Positions 1-6,790 of a stretch of 36,881 nucleotides of DNA are shown piece after piece. The notes beneath the pieces are model-generated. The model ran no database searches, had not been told where the DNA came from, and saw only the letters and a list, made by a program, of their open reading frames with translations. How positions within the stretch are numbered: position 1 is the stretch's first letter; each line of letters begins with the position of its first letter. Both the position numbers and the translations under genes were made by a program. The stretch lies in the IMG/VR virus record IMGVR_UViG_3300017605_000853, positions 1-36,881 of that record; one strand, given 5' to 3'. Origin of the DNA: a virus.

Positions 1-492
1 CTGGAAGCCCTTCTCCTTCCCGAGGAGTCGCGCGGACCGGCGCAGGCGGGACGTGGCCCGGTCCGGGGCCGCGCTCGCTCGGCGCTTGAGCACGGACCAG
101 ATGCCAGAGTGCGCGGCCGCCAGCCAGCGCGCCATGCGCTCCTCGTCCAGGCGGGACGCGATCGCGTGCACGCACGCCTGCCACGAGTCCCCGCGGCTCG
201 CGCAGTCAAGGGTCGCGCGCAGGGCGAGGAGGGCGGACACGCGCACGGGCACGGTCAGGACCAGGGCGTGCACCTCGGGCCGGTTGGACGCGCGCCGGCG
301 CCCGTTCTCCTTCACCCACGCCTCCGTGGCCTCCACCACGCGCGTCATTGCCGCGCGCACGAGGCCGTGCCCGGCGGGGGTCAGCGATTCCCGCCCCAGG
401 GCGCGAGTGCGGGAGGCGGAGGCGCGCCGGCGCTCGCGCCCCCGCTCGCTCATTTCATTCTCGAGCGCGATTTCACGGTCAGTGAAAGTCAT
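1..492 (-). CDS. T7-type phage RNA polymerase, N-terminal part (cut by left window edge)
   Basis: Single-subunit RNA polymerase that would transcribe the phage middle and late genes from phage-specific promoters. Only the first 164 residues lie in the window; the palm and fingers are beyond the left edge. The visible part matches the T7 RNA polymerase N-terminal domain: a basic helical start, LTPAGHGL, then PEVHALVLTVPVRVSALLALR followed by TLDCASRGDSWQACVHAIASR (the counterpart of the T7 region around TIKTTLACLTSADNTTVQAV), then a basic segment ending in SRLRRSARLLGKEKG. The ATG at 492 has a good ribosome site (AGGAGA, 5 nt away). It follows the hydrolase-like gene after about 110 bp. Finding the polymerase downstream of integrase fits temperate T7-like phages. 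The assignment rests on pattern recognition of the N-domain only, but gene synteny across the window supports it strongly. Confidence 0.85.
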   Translation of the reverse strand, partial: MTFTDREIALENEMSERGRERRRASASRTRALGRESLTPAGHGLVRAAMTRVVEATEAWVKENGRRRASNRPEVHALVLTVPVRVSALLALRATLDCASRGDSWQACVHAIASRLDEERMARWLAAAHSGIWSVLKRRASAAPDRATSRLRRSARLLGKEKGFQ

Positions 493-605
493 GGTTCTCC
501 TGAAAATGGTGGGGGAGGCCGGCGTCACTCCGGCGTTTGGGTTTCCATCACCTCCTTCGAGTTCGCTCCCGGGAGCTCGCTCGGGTGTGGCTACTCCCCC
601 ATGTT
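493..605. other. intergenic leader before RNA polymerase
   Basis: A 113 bp gap between the hydrolase-like gene and RNA polymerase. It holds a 12 bp palindrome (GCTCCCGGGAGC), a short inverted repeat (GCCGG, 7 nt loop, CCGGC) and the ribosome site of the polymerase gene. No convincing sigma70 promoter, terminator with U-tract or tRNA-like attachment core was recognised. It is one of the longer gaps in the early region and so a candidate place for regulation or for attP. Confidence 0.4.
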
Positions 606-1901
606 CTAGTCCCCTCGCGCTGCTCGGGCCTTCGGGAGGAGTTGGGCGGGGTCCGTGCCCTCGAGCAGCCCAAACACGTCCACCCGCGGGTCGGTCGGGG
701 CCTGGTCGGTGGCGGCGGAGTACCAATTCAGAAGGTCCACGCCCGCGCCCTCGGCCGTCGCGCGGATGGTCCGGTACAGGTCCCCCATCCACTCGGTCCG
801 CTGCGCCTCGAGCGCGGCTCGGCGCCACGGGTGCGCGCCGGCGATCAGGGACTGGCCGGCCTCGTAGCAGGCGAAGTAGGGGACGCCGTGCGCTTGCCGA
901 ATCTGGTCGTGCTGGTACAGCGGGCCACGCACCGTGGCGTCGTCCGCGATCTCCCCCAACCGCGCGAAGCAGCTCGCCCGAAGCTCGTCCTGCGTGGGCA
1001 CGGCGCCCGTCGCCTCCCACTCCTCCTTGTGCGCCTTCAGGGGCGTGACGTACAGCGCGGGCCCGGCGAGGTCCGGCGTGACGCCGAGGTCCGCGAGCGA
1101 GGACAGGATGCGGTCGAGATGGCTCGGGACGGTCAGTTGCCCGCCCACGAACAGGTAGTAGGGGCGCGCGCCGAGCGGGCCCGGCGGCCCGAACACGCGG
1201 TCCGCGACGCGCTTGAGGGCGGCGATCTCGCGCGTAGCCGCGAGCTGCCAGTTGGGGCGCGTGGCCATCGGCTCGCGCAGCGTATCCAGCCACCCCTTCA
1301 CCGCGAACCCGTCGTTCCACAGCTCGTTCCCGTACTCGAGGATCGGCGGGCGCGTGGCGGTGTCGCGGATCGCGACGAGGAACTCTTCCAGCCGGCGCTC
1401 GTACTCCGTCACCGACAGCTCGAAGCGCGGCGGCGCGCACCACCACAGGTGGCACCCGAGGGCGTTCGCGGCCTGGGCCTGGAGCTCAACGGCCATCCCG
1501 CGGTCGGTGCCCTGGAGCACGTCCCCCGGCAACACGCGCGGGAGCGTCCAGTCCGGGCGCTTGTTCGTCATCTGCCAGTCAAGGGTACGCAGGACGGCGG
1601 GGCGGAGCGCTGCAAGGGCCAGGAGCGATGGCGTATGGAACGTCAACGGGTGAGAGGGAGTCGTCACGACTTGGTCGGCCCAGTCGTCGGTCGCAGCGTA
1701 GCGCGCGGCCGTCAGCAGCCCCGAGGGCCGTCGCGTCAGCTTGCAGCTCCCCGTGAGCGACGCCGCGAACTTCGCCGTCGTGTGCTCCATCAGCTTCACC
1801 GACCCGTCCGCCTCCACGCGCTTCGCGCGCCGGACCAGGTTCGCGAACAGGGGGAGCGGGGAGTTGTATACGAACGAGGGGTTGAGGCCGTAGAAGGTCA
1901 C
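606..1901 (-). CDS. glycoside-hydrolase-like protein (clan GH-A-like TIM barrel)
   Basis: A 431-residue soluble protein without a signal peptide. Around residues 104-114 it has LRTLDWQMTNK, and at 189-197 EYGNELWND, where Glu193 in the NE-W-N setting matches the acid/base glutamate of clan GH-A hydrolases. A second glutamate, Glu347 in YFACYEAGQ, is placed like the nucleophile of such enzymes. Similar 'R-F-D-W-x-x-T-N ... NE-x-WN ... YE-G-Q' proteins occur in bacteria as carbohydrate-active proteins of unclear specificity. The start is GTG at 1901, overlapping the preceding stop as GTGA. Its location in the early region between integrase and RNA polymerase is unusual, since phage glycanases are normally late virion proteins. 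Substrate and role are unknown. It may modify a host glycan or be a lysogenic-conversion gene, and it may also no longer be catalytic. Confidence 0.6.
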   Translation of the reverse strand: MTFYGLNPSFVYNSPLPLFANLVRRAKRVEADGSVKLMEHTTAKFAASLTGSCKLTRRPSGLLTAARYAATDDWADQVVTTPSHPLTFHTPSLLALAALRPAVLRTLDWQMTNKRPDWTLPRVLPGDVLQGTDRGMAVELQAQAANALGCHLWWCAPPRFELSVTEYERRLEEFLVAIRDTATRPPILEYGNELWNDGFAVKGWLDTLREPMATRPNWQLAATREIAALKRVADRVFGPPGPLGARPYYLFVGGQLTVPSHLDRILSSLADLGVTPDLAGPALYVTPLKAHKEEWEATGAVPTQDELRASCFARLGEIADDATVRGPLYQHDQIRQAHGVPYFACYEAGQSLIAGAHPWRRAALEAQRTEWMGDLYRTIRATAEGAGVDLLNWYSAATDQAPTDPRVDVFGLLEGTDPAQLLPKARAARGD

Positions 1902-2632
1902 AGCTGCTCCTCCGCCTCGATCTGCCGCAGCAGGTCCACCCCGGGCGACCCCGTCAGCTCGTACGCCTCCTCGGCGCAGCGCGCGGCGATGGTCAGGATG
2001 CGATCTCGTTCGGCGGCGTAGGCGGCGTAGGCGGCGGCGTCGGCGGCGTCGGCGGCGGCGTCGGCGGCGGCGTAGGCGGCGTGGGCGGCGGCGTAGGCGG
2101 CGTAGGCGGCGGCGTAGGCGGCGTAGGCGGCGTAGGCGGCGTAGGCGGCGTAGTCGGCGGCGTAGTCGGCGGCGTAGTCGGCGGCGACCTTGGCTGCTCT
2201 AGCGCTGGCCTCCGTGCCCTCGGCGCGGCAGCGGTTCGCGGCGGCGGTCAGGGCCTCGGCGTGCGAGGGCGTCGCTCTAGCGACCGCCAGCAGCGCCTCG
2301 GGAACCACGCGGCGGATCGTGAGCTCCGCGAGCGCGCGGAGCCAATGGCCGCGGGCGAGTCCGTTAGTCCCGAGCTGCATGACGGCCACGCGCCGGAGAC
2401 CCACGGCGCGCGCCGTGGGAGTGCTCCAGCTCGCGTCGTTCAGGTGAATCTTGAAGGCGCGGTCCGGCGCGGCCACGCAGGGCGGGCGGTCCCCGTGCGG
2501 GAGCCCGAGCGCGAGGCACACGGCGGCCTCGACGCACAACTCGCCCGGGACGGGCCGGCCTTGCCCACGAACCAGGCCATGGTCCACGATGGACAGGATC
2601 TTCCTCGCCACGGTCGCGTTCAGTTCGGTCAT
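1898..2632 (-). CDS. conserved protein with Ala/Tyr/Asp-rich tandem repeat tail
   Basis: A 244-residue protein in two parts. Residues 1 to about 150 form a conserved domain found in phage and bacterial hypothetical proteins; recognisable stretches are PGELCVEAAVCLALGLPHGD, FKIHLNDASWS and GLRRVAVMQLG. No function is established. From about residue 145 to 215 there is a low-complexity run of YAA, DYAA and AYAA units (heptad-free, alanine-rich helix), encoded by near-perfect 9-12 bp DNA repeats. A normal C-terminus of about 35 residues follows. The ATG at 2632 overlaps the integrase stop as ATGA, and its own stop overlaps the next GTG start, so it is coupled on both sides. The alanine-rich run probably forms a long helix. 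Repeat number may vary by slippage. Confidence 0.75.
   Translation of the reverse strand: MTELNATVARKILSIVDHGLVRGQGRPVPGELCVEAAVCLALGLPHGDRPPCVAAPDRAFKIHLNDASWSTPTARAVGLRRVAVMQLGTNGLARGHWLRALAELTIRRVVPEALLAVARATPSHAEALTAAANRCRAEGTEASARAAKVAADYAADYAADYAAYAAYAAYAAYAAAYAAYAAAHAAYAAADAAADAADAAAYAAYAAERDRILTIAARCAEEAYELTGSPGVDLLRQIEAEEQL
2018..2187. repeat. short tandem repeat coding YAA/DYAA units
   Basis: On the plus strand this is a run of gcggcgtag, gcggcgtcg and related 9-12 bp units. It encodes the Ala/Tyr/Asp-rich segment of the gene at 1898-2632. All variation keeps the reading frame, so selection has maintained it as protein. Boundaries are approximate. Confidence 0.8.
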
Positions 2633-3444
2633 TGGTGTTCCTGGAGGAGTCGAACGGCGTTCTGGAGTCCGGCTTCGTCCACGTGGACGTACCGGAGTGT
2701 ACTTCGGTGGTCCCGGTGCCCGAGCCACGCGCTCACCACTGGCAATGATACCCCGGCCCGGACGAGGCGGCTGGCGGCCGTGTGCCGGAGCGTGTGCACG
2801 ACGACCTGCGCGTCGCCGCGCGTGGTCGCCACGGCCTCGCGCGCGGCCCTGAACACGTGGTTCAGGGTGGATTGGGAGAGGCCGTGCCAGGGACCCGTGT
2901 GTTGGGTCAGTCGCGTTCGCGCGGCCTGGACGGCCTCTTCCGTGAGGGGGACCGTTCGGCCCTCCCCGTTCTTGCTCGTGCGGACCCGGGCGAGGGCGCG
3001 GCCCTCGAGCTCCAGGTCGGCCCACGTCAAGGCGAGCGCCTCGCCCACGCGCACCCCGGTCTCGGCCAGGAAGCGCACCAGGGCGGCTATCGCCGGCCCG
3101 TGGCGGTGCGGGAGGCAGGCCTGGGCGAGCTGTGACACCTCGTCCGCCGTGAGCCAGCGGGTCCGGCCCTTGGGCTCCCGCTGCCACGGAACGGCGGGGG
3201 CGGCGGCCCCATAGGCCTCGCTCATCACCGCGGACAGGCTCGAGAGGTGCCGATTGCAGCTGGCCGGGCCCAGGCCGGCCGCGGCCATGTCCCGGACCAT
3301 GGCGCGCAGGAGGGCGGCGGTGGGGCGGCGCCCCTTCAGCCACGCCAGGCACCGCTGGGCGCGCGCGGCCGCCTCGCCCCCGGTCGCCTGGCCCGCCCAG
3401 CGCGCCGAGACCACGTCCTTGAGTGCCTGGTCGAGCTGGGTCAC
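2629..3444 (-). CDS. int: tyrosine recombinase / phage integrase
   Basis: Site-specific recombinase expected to integrate and excise the phage genome. The 271 residues contain an N-terminal SAM-like core-binding domain (about 1-90) and a C-terminal catalytic domain with the full active-site set: Arg132 (TGVRVGE), Lys158 (TSKNGEGR), His217 and Arg220 (HTLRH), His243 (WLGHRDH) and nucleophile Tyr252 (LRYVHV). The length is normal for a compact integrase. The GTG start at 3444 overlaps the upstream stop as GTGA. It lies in the early operon upstream of RNA polymerase, the arrangement seen in cyanophage P-SSP7 and several pelagiphages, and suggests a temperate lifestyle. No tRNA-derived attP core was found beside it, and no excisionase was recognised. 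Confidence 0.92.
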   Translation of the reverse strand: MTQLDQALKDVVSARWAGQATGGEAAARAQRCLAWLKGRRPTAALLRAMVRDMAAAGLGPASCNRHLSSLSAVMSEAYGAAAPAVPWQREPKGRTRWLTADEVSQLAQACLPHRHGPAIAALVRFLAETGVRVGEALALTWADLELEGRALARVRTSKNGEGRTVPLTEEAVQAARTRLTQHTGPWHGLSQSTLNHVFRAAREAVATTRGDAQVVVHTLRHTAASRLVRAGVSLPVVSAWLGHRDHRSTLRYVHVDEAGLQNAVRLLQEHQ

Positions 3445-3749
3445 GAAGTCGTCTCCTTGCCAGAAACGGAGGCATTGGCGGGGTCGCCAGGGCCGTTCGT
3501 GCGCAGGAGTTCGCGGACCTCCTGGACCAGCGCGGCTAGGTCCCGGAGCGCGCGCCCGGCGGCGCCCCTCTGGACCTCCACCAGGCCGGCCATGACCGCG
3601 ATGCGCGCGGCCCCCTCCGGGTTCACGGCGTGCCCCAGGAGGGCCCGGCGCTTGCCCCGGCGGACGAAGACCTGCCAGTGCTCGGACCAGCCCTCGTCCC
3701 CGGCCTGGGCCGTGACGAGCTCGAGCTCGATGGGCCCGAGCTGGATCAC
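3441..3749 (-). CDS. hypothetical protein (102 aa)
   Basis: Unrecognised small soluble protein directly upstream of integrase. The N-terminal half looks beta-rich (IELELVTAQ, HWQVFVRRGKRRALLGHAV) and the C-terminal half is helical (RALRDLAALVQEVRELLR). The GTG start at 3749 overlaps the previous stop, and its stop overlaps the integrase GTG, so it is translationally coupled to integrase. A recombination accessory role such as excisionase or directionality factor is possible from position only; no helix-turn-helix is obvious. Confidence 0.65.
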   Translation of the reverse strand: MIQLGPIELELVTAQAGDEGWSEHWQVFVRRGKRRALLGHAVNPEGAARIAVMAGLVEVQRGAAGRALRDLAALVQEVRELLRTNGPGDPANASVSGKETTS

Positions 3750-3979
3750 TTCGCCCCCCGCAGCCGGTCCGCCAGGTGCCCGCCCGCGGCGGCGCTCTCG
3801 GCGATGGCCTCGTTCAGGGCATCCCGCGGGGCGCCAGCGCGGCTACCGAGCACGCGCCACTCCACCCCGAGGGCCCGGCCCAGTAGCTTGCGCAGTTGGC
3901 GGCGCGCGGACCGGCCCAGCTCCGGTTCCCTGGAGAGTCGGGCCAGTCTCGCGCGCCAGTGCTTGTGTCCGCTCGCCAT
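3746..3979 (-). CDS. small basic hypothetical protein (77 aa)
   Basis: Unrecognised. The protein is strongly basic in its first half (GHKHWRARLARLSR, GRSARRQLRKLLGRALG), suggesting nucleic acid binding, with an alanine-rich helical C-terminus (ALNEAIAESAAAGGHLADRL). The ATG at 3979 was chosen because it sits 7 bp after the stop of the upstream gene; an in-frame open stretch continues further upstream but is the antisense-frame shadow of that gene. The stop overlaps the next GTG. Weak ribosome site. Confidence 0.55.
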   Translation of the reverse strand: MASGHKHWRARLARLSREPELGRSARRQLRKLLGRALGVEWRVLGSRAGAPRDALNEAIAESAAAGGHLADRLRGAK

Positions 3980-3986
3980 GGTGGAA

Positions 3987-4274
3987 TCATACCCTACCAG
4001 CGCGGCTACGTCCAGCGCGGCTACGGGAATCGGGGGCGGGGAGGGCGGGGCCCACGTCGGCCGCGCCCGTGTCCGGAGTCGCCCCTCGGGAGAGGACCCT
4101 CGCGATCGCGAGCTCCGCCCGACGGCACCGCGCTCGCGCCCTACGTCGCCGGCGCTCGATGCGCGCCATCGCGGGAGTTCCGCCGGGAGCGCTCTCGCCC
4201 TCGGCCGCGAGGATCGCGGCGAACGCGACGGCTTGGATGGCCCACAAGCGGGCGAGTCGGCGGAGGTCGGACAT
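3987..4274 (-). CDS. putative small membrane protein (95 aa)
   Basis: Unrecognised. Residues about 8-24 (ARLWAIQAVAFAAILAA) form a possible single membrane segment, followed by a strongly basic helix (IERRRRRARARCRR) and an Arg/Ser-rich tail. ATG at 4274, nine bases after the stop of the 195-residue gene. The 3' end contains a tandem 15 bp repeat (cgcggctacg... twice), which gives the repeated SRAGR at the C-terminus. Membrane location is inferred from hydrophobicity only. Confidence 0.5.
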   Translation of the reverse strand: MSDLRRLARLWAIQAVAFAAILAAEGESAPGGTPAMARIERRRRRARARCRRAELAIARVLSRGATPDTGAADVGPALPAPDSRSRAGRSRAGRV

Positions 4275-4283
4275 GCCGGAACC

Positions 4284-4871
4284 TTACCCGGGCGACGGGC
4301 GCGAGGTCGGGACAATCTCGGATCCCCACGGGATCACGCCGTCCCGGAGCGCGACCCACAGCACCGCTTGGAAGGTGGACGGGCGGAGGGCGACGGTGCG
4401 CGCGCCCGCGAGGTACGCGCCCTCGATCGCCCGATACCACCGAGCTCCCCCGCTCTCCGGCATGCCGGCCGCGCGCGCGGCCCACCGGTCCACCGTCACG
4501 CACGAGTCGTCTCCCGCGAGGTTCCGGGCGAACCGTGACACCTTGGGCCCGGAGGGCGCGCCGTGGCCGTCCAGGATCGCGCGAGCGGCGCGCACGTTAC
4601 GGGAGTAGGTCGGCATGGGCGGGAGCTCGGCCCCGTCCCGGTGCGCGCGCAGGAAGGCCGGGAGCCTCACCACGACGTCGTCCCATCGGCCGGCGGGCGA
4701 GAGCGCGGCCGCGGCATCCGTCGCCCGTCGCCCGTCGATCCCGAGCTCGGCCGCCATCGCCCGGATGCGCTCGCCCTCCGCGAGGTACCACGGGCGCGCG
4801 CGGAGGAGAGCGGGGCGGAGGGACACGGCGCGACGGTAGCGCGCGACGAGGAGTGCGGCAACGGGTTCCAT
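4284..4871 (-). CDS. conserved phage protein of the KVxxFxxNLxGD...VTVDRW type (195 aa)
   Basis: A 195-residue protein. The segment GPKVSRFARNLAGD followed by CVTVDRWAARAA is a signature of a widespread phage and mobile-element family, often annotated as hypothetical in actinophages and T7-like phages. The N-terminal half is helical (YLAEGERIRAMAAELGIDGR). A later part, RWYRAIEGAYLAGARTVALRPSTFQAVLWVALRD, resembles the same family's C-terminus. Function is not established. ATG at 4871. It is the first gene after the terminator that follows the DUF932 gene, so its expression may depend on read-through or a phage-specific promoter. Confidence 0.7.
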   Translation of the reverse strand: MEPVAALLVARYRRAVSLRPALLRARPWYLAEGERIRAMAAELGIDGRRATDAAAALSPAGRWDDVVVRLPAFLRAHRDGAELPPMPTYSRNVRAARAILDGHGAPSGPKVSRFARNLAGDDSCVTVDRWAARAAGMPESGGARWYRAIEGAYLAGARTVALRPSTFQAVLWVALRDGVIPWGSEIVPTSRPSPG

Positions 4872-4894
4872 GGGCGAAGTGTACCTCGGCCGCC

Positions 4895-4935
4895 AAAGGA
4901 AAGGGCCCGGCCACCCCTGGAAGGATGCCGGGCCC
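4895..4935 (-). terminator. rho-independent terminator after the DUF932 gene
   Basis: Read leftward, a perfect 9 bp stem (GGGCCCGGC at 4903-4911 pairs with GCCGGGCCC at 4927-4935) with a 15 nt loop is followed by TTTCCTTT. It lies 24 bp past the stop of the DUF932 gene and before the 195-residue gene, so it would split the early region into a first block (7.4-4.96 kb) and a second block containing integrase and RNA polymerase. Confidence 0.65.
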
Positions 4936-4958
4936 GGGCGGGCGCGAAAGGGAGAGCG

Positions 4959-6017
4959 CTACCGCCCCGAGAGCGCGAGCGCGCGACGGAACGCGCGCGT
5001 GACGATGCCGGACACGGCGCCGGAGAGACGGCTCTCCACGGCATCCTGACGGCCCTTTCGGACATGATGGGCCCAATGGCTCACGGCTTGGAACGATCGC
5101 CACGCGGATCCCTCGGGCGCCGGGCGCTGGAAGGGATGGGAGTCGAGCGCGACGAGGTCCGACGCGAGCTCCGCGGCGCGCGCCCGGTGGGTCGGATGCG
5201 CGATCGTGTCCGGGCGCCCGTCCGGGCCGAGGAACTCCACGCGCGCGCCGTGACCTTGACCGATGCCGGACACGGAGAGGGCCCCGACCGGGATCCCGAC
5301 GATGTCCTCCACGGTGCGGGCGAGGTACACGGCACGCGTGTCCATGGCCCAACGCGTATCGGCGAGTTCCTGACTCTCGGTCCGCTGCACGGACACGAGG
5401 GCCTCGGCCGATTCGAGTGCCGCGGACGCGTGACGGATGCGCTCCGCGAGCCCGGACGTGTGCAGGAGCCGAACCGTCGCCCCCCGCGCCTCGGCCGCGC
5501 GGAGCGTGTTCGCGCAAACGACCCGGACGTCCGTCGGAAGGAACGAGAGCGCGCGCGACCCGTCGTGACCGTTCACGGCCAGCAGGTACTGGCGCTGGAC
5601 GTCGCCGTTGCCGACGGCGAACGAACCTTGACGCAAGAGCGCGAACACGACGCGCCCTCCCCGGAGGGAACCCATCGTCTCCACCGGGCGCTTGAGCGCT
5701 TGCAAGAGCTCGGCGAGGTCCGCATTCTGGACCGGGCGGAACCCGTCCGACACGATGCCGAGCACGCCGCCCGTGTCCTCGCGCACGATCGCCCGATGGT
5801 CCGGAGCGTTCAGGTATAACGGCTGGCCGTCGCCCGGGCCACCTTGTACGCTCGTGACGGCCATTACGGGCGTCGCCCGCACTGTCCAATCGAGCTTCGC
5901 GACCTTGAGTGCCTCGTTCGGCGTGACGTCGCCCTCCGGGAGCACCGTCCCGAGCCCGTGCCATGCCGGCTTCCCGACGAGCGCGAGCCCGTCCGTGTCC
6001 GTGATCTCGTGAGCCAT
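4959..6017 (-). CDS. DUF932 family phage/plasmid-like protein
   Basis: A 352-residue early protein. The N-terminus (GLALVGKPAWHGLGTVLPEG, then ALKVAKLDWTV) and the stretch VVFALLRQGSFAVGN ... YLLAVNGHDGSRALSF ... VVCANTLRAA are typical of the DUF932 / phage-plasmid family found across phages and plasmids. Its biochemical role is unknown. ATG at 6017 with the shared CACGAAAGGG box 8 nt upstream; a hairpin (GCGCCC-GTGCT / AGCAC ... GGGCGC, 6042-6073) lies in its leader. It ends 24 bp before a terminator. High early expression is suggested by the strong ribosome site. Confidence 0.85.
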   Translation of the reverse strand: MAHEITDTDGLALVGKPAWHGLGTVLPEGDVTPNEALKVAKLDWTVRATPVMAVTSVQGGPGDGQPLYLNAPDHRAIVREDTGGVLGIVSDGFRPVQNADLAELLQALKRPVETMGSLRGGRVVFALLRQGSFAVGNGDVQRQYLLAVNGHDGSRALSFLPTDVRVVCANTLRAAEARGATVRLLHTSGLAERIRHASAALESAEALVSVQRTESQELADTRWAMDTRAVYLARTVEDIVGIPVGALSVSGIGQGHGARVEFLGPDGRPDTIAHPTHRARAAELASDLVALDSHPFQRPAPEGSAWRSFQAVSHWAHHVRKGRQDAVESRLSGAVSGIVTRAFRRALALSGR

Positions 6018-6025
6018 GATCGAAT

Positions 6026-6035
6026 CCCTTTCGTG
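6026..6035 (-). promoter_or_regulatory. CACGAAAGGG initiation box (DUF932 gene)
   Basis: The 10-mer CACGAAAGGG, 8 nt before the ATG at 6017. Identical copies precede the genes starting at 6444 (box 6452-6461) and 7290 (box 7297-7306) at gaps of 7 and 6 nt. GAAAGG pairs with the 16S tail; the conserved CAC upstream is unexplained. Confidence 0.55.
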
Positions 6036-6041
6036 AGTGTG

Positions 6042-6073
6042 GCGCCCGTGCTCGTCAGCACGGCCGAGGGCGC
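6042..6073 (-). promoter_or_regulatory. leader hairpin upstream of the DUF932 gene
   Basis: Inner stem GTGCT/AGCAC (4 nt loop) inside outer stem GCGCCC/GGGCGC, in the 94 bp between two early genes. There is no U-tract, so it is not a terminator. It could stabilise the transcript or be a processing site; function is unproven. Confidence 0.3.
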
Positions 6074-6111
6074 CGGTCGGTACCGTGGACGGGCTCGCGC
6101 CCGTTTCGCGT

Positions 6112-6444
6112 TCAGCGGTGGAGGATGACGGCCACGCTCCCGTCGATGAGCGGAACGAGGTCCGCGCGGAGGGCGAACCGGTGCGTGGGCGGAGGGAGCG
6201 GGTCGGAGACGTCCGGCACCGTCGGGCCCTTCACGGCCGATCCGCAGGACACGGCCAGGAGCGCGGCGCCGAGGGCGAGGAGCCGGGCGCGGAGGGTCCG
6301 GAGCCGATCCGGCGACGGGAGCAAGCGCGGGCGCCCCGCGCGCCCCGGGAGGTCGTGCCGGGCGTGCTCGCGCCCGTACTCGCGGGCGAGCTCGCGCTCA
6401 CTCGCTTCCAGGTTCAAGCGTTCGATCGTCTCAAGACTATGCAT
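6112..6444 (-). CDS. hypothetical protein with internal lipobox-like hydrophobic segment (110 aa)
   Basis: Unrecognised. Residues 1-50 are charged and helical (TIERLNLEASERELAREYG), 51-66 are hydrophobic and end in LLAVSC with Cys67, and the following part is proline-rich (SDPLPPPTHRF). Hydrophobic run, lipobox-like Cys and Pro-rich tail recall small lipoproteins such as Rz1-type outer spanins, but the 50-residue N-terminal extension is wrong for a signal peptide unless an unseen internal start is used. ATG at 6444 overlaps the preceding gene by 8 bp, with the CACGAAAGGG box 7 nt upstream. Early location argues against a lysis role. Confidence 0.6.
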   Translation of the reverse strand: MHSLETIERLNLEASERELAREYGREHARHDLPGRAGRPRLLPSPDRLRTLRARLLALGAALLAVSCGSAVKGPTVPDVSDPLPPPTHRFALRADLVPLIDGSVAVILHR

Positions 6445-6790
6445 CGTCGTGCCCTTTCGTGTCGGTTCGGTTCGCGGACCCGGAGTGTATCGGCTCGATG
6501 GTCCAGAGAACCGTATCCTGTCCGTGCGCCTCGCGCAAGCGCTCCGCGATCGCGCGCGCGCTCTCCTCGCTGTAGTCTCCGAGGAGCTCGATCACGAGGG
6601 ACGGCTCGAGCGCCCCCTTCCAGAGCCCGACGGAAGGCGTGACGGTCGCGCCAGCGACGTGCAGCTCCGCCAGGAGGTCCGCGACGTGGTCGATGCGCCG
6701 GAGCGTGACGGTCCACCCCACGGCCATGCGATCGTCGCGCACGTTGCCCGAGAGAGGGCGCGTGCCGAGGTAGAAGCGGGCGCGGATCAC
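6437..6790 (-). CDS. hypothetical early protein (117 aa)
   Basis: Small soluble protein with an alternating beta/alpha pattern: RARFYLGTRP, WTVTLRRIDHVADLLAELHVAG, VGLWKGALEPSLVIELLGD, SARAIAERLREAHGQDTVLW. The 'GLWxGxxEPSLVIE' centre is familiar from small phage proteins of unknown function that often lie close to DUF932 genes. GTG at 6790 overlaps the hexapeptide-repeat gene's stop as GTGA. An ACT-like or ferredoxin-like fold is an inference from the pattern only. Confidence 0.65.
   Translation of the reverse strand: MIRARFYLGTRPLSGNVRDDRMAVGWTVTLRRIDHVADLLAELHVAGATVTPSVGLWKGALEPSLVIELLGDYSEESARAIAERLREAHGQDTVLWTIEPIHSGSANRTDTKGHDDA
6452..6461 (-). promoter_or_regulatory. CACGAAAGGG initiation box (110 aa gene)
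   Basis: Second copy of the shared ribosome-site box, here extended to GACACGAAAGGG as in the copy at 7297-7306, 7 nt before the ATG at 6444. Confidence 0.55.

Noticed and set aside
493-605. tRNA-like or attP core (TTCGAGTTC) before RNA polymerase
   Set aside because: No flanking T-arm stem or acceptor stem could be formed on either strand.
3986-4014. Possible sigma70 promoter (TGGACG, 17 bp, TATGAT)
   Set aside because: The -10 lies only 7 bp before the ATG at 3979 and inside the end of another gene; the -35 is weak.
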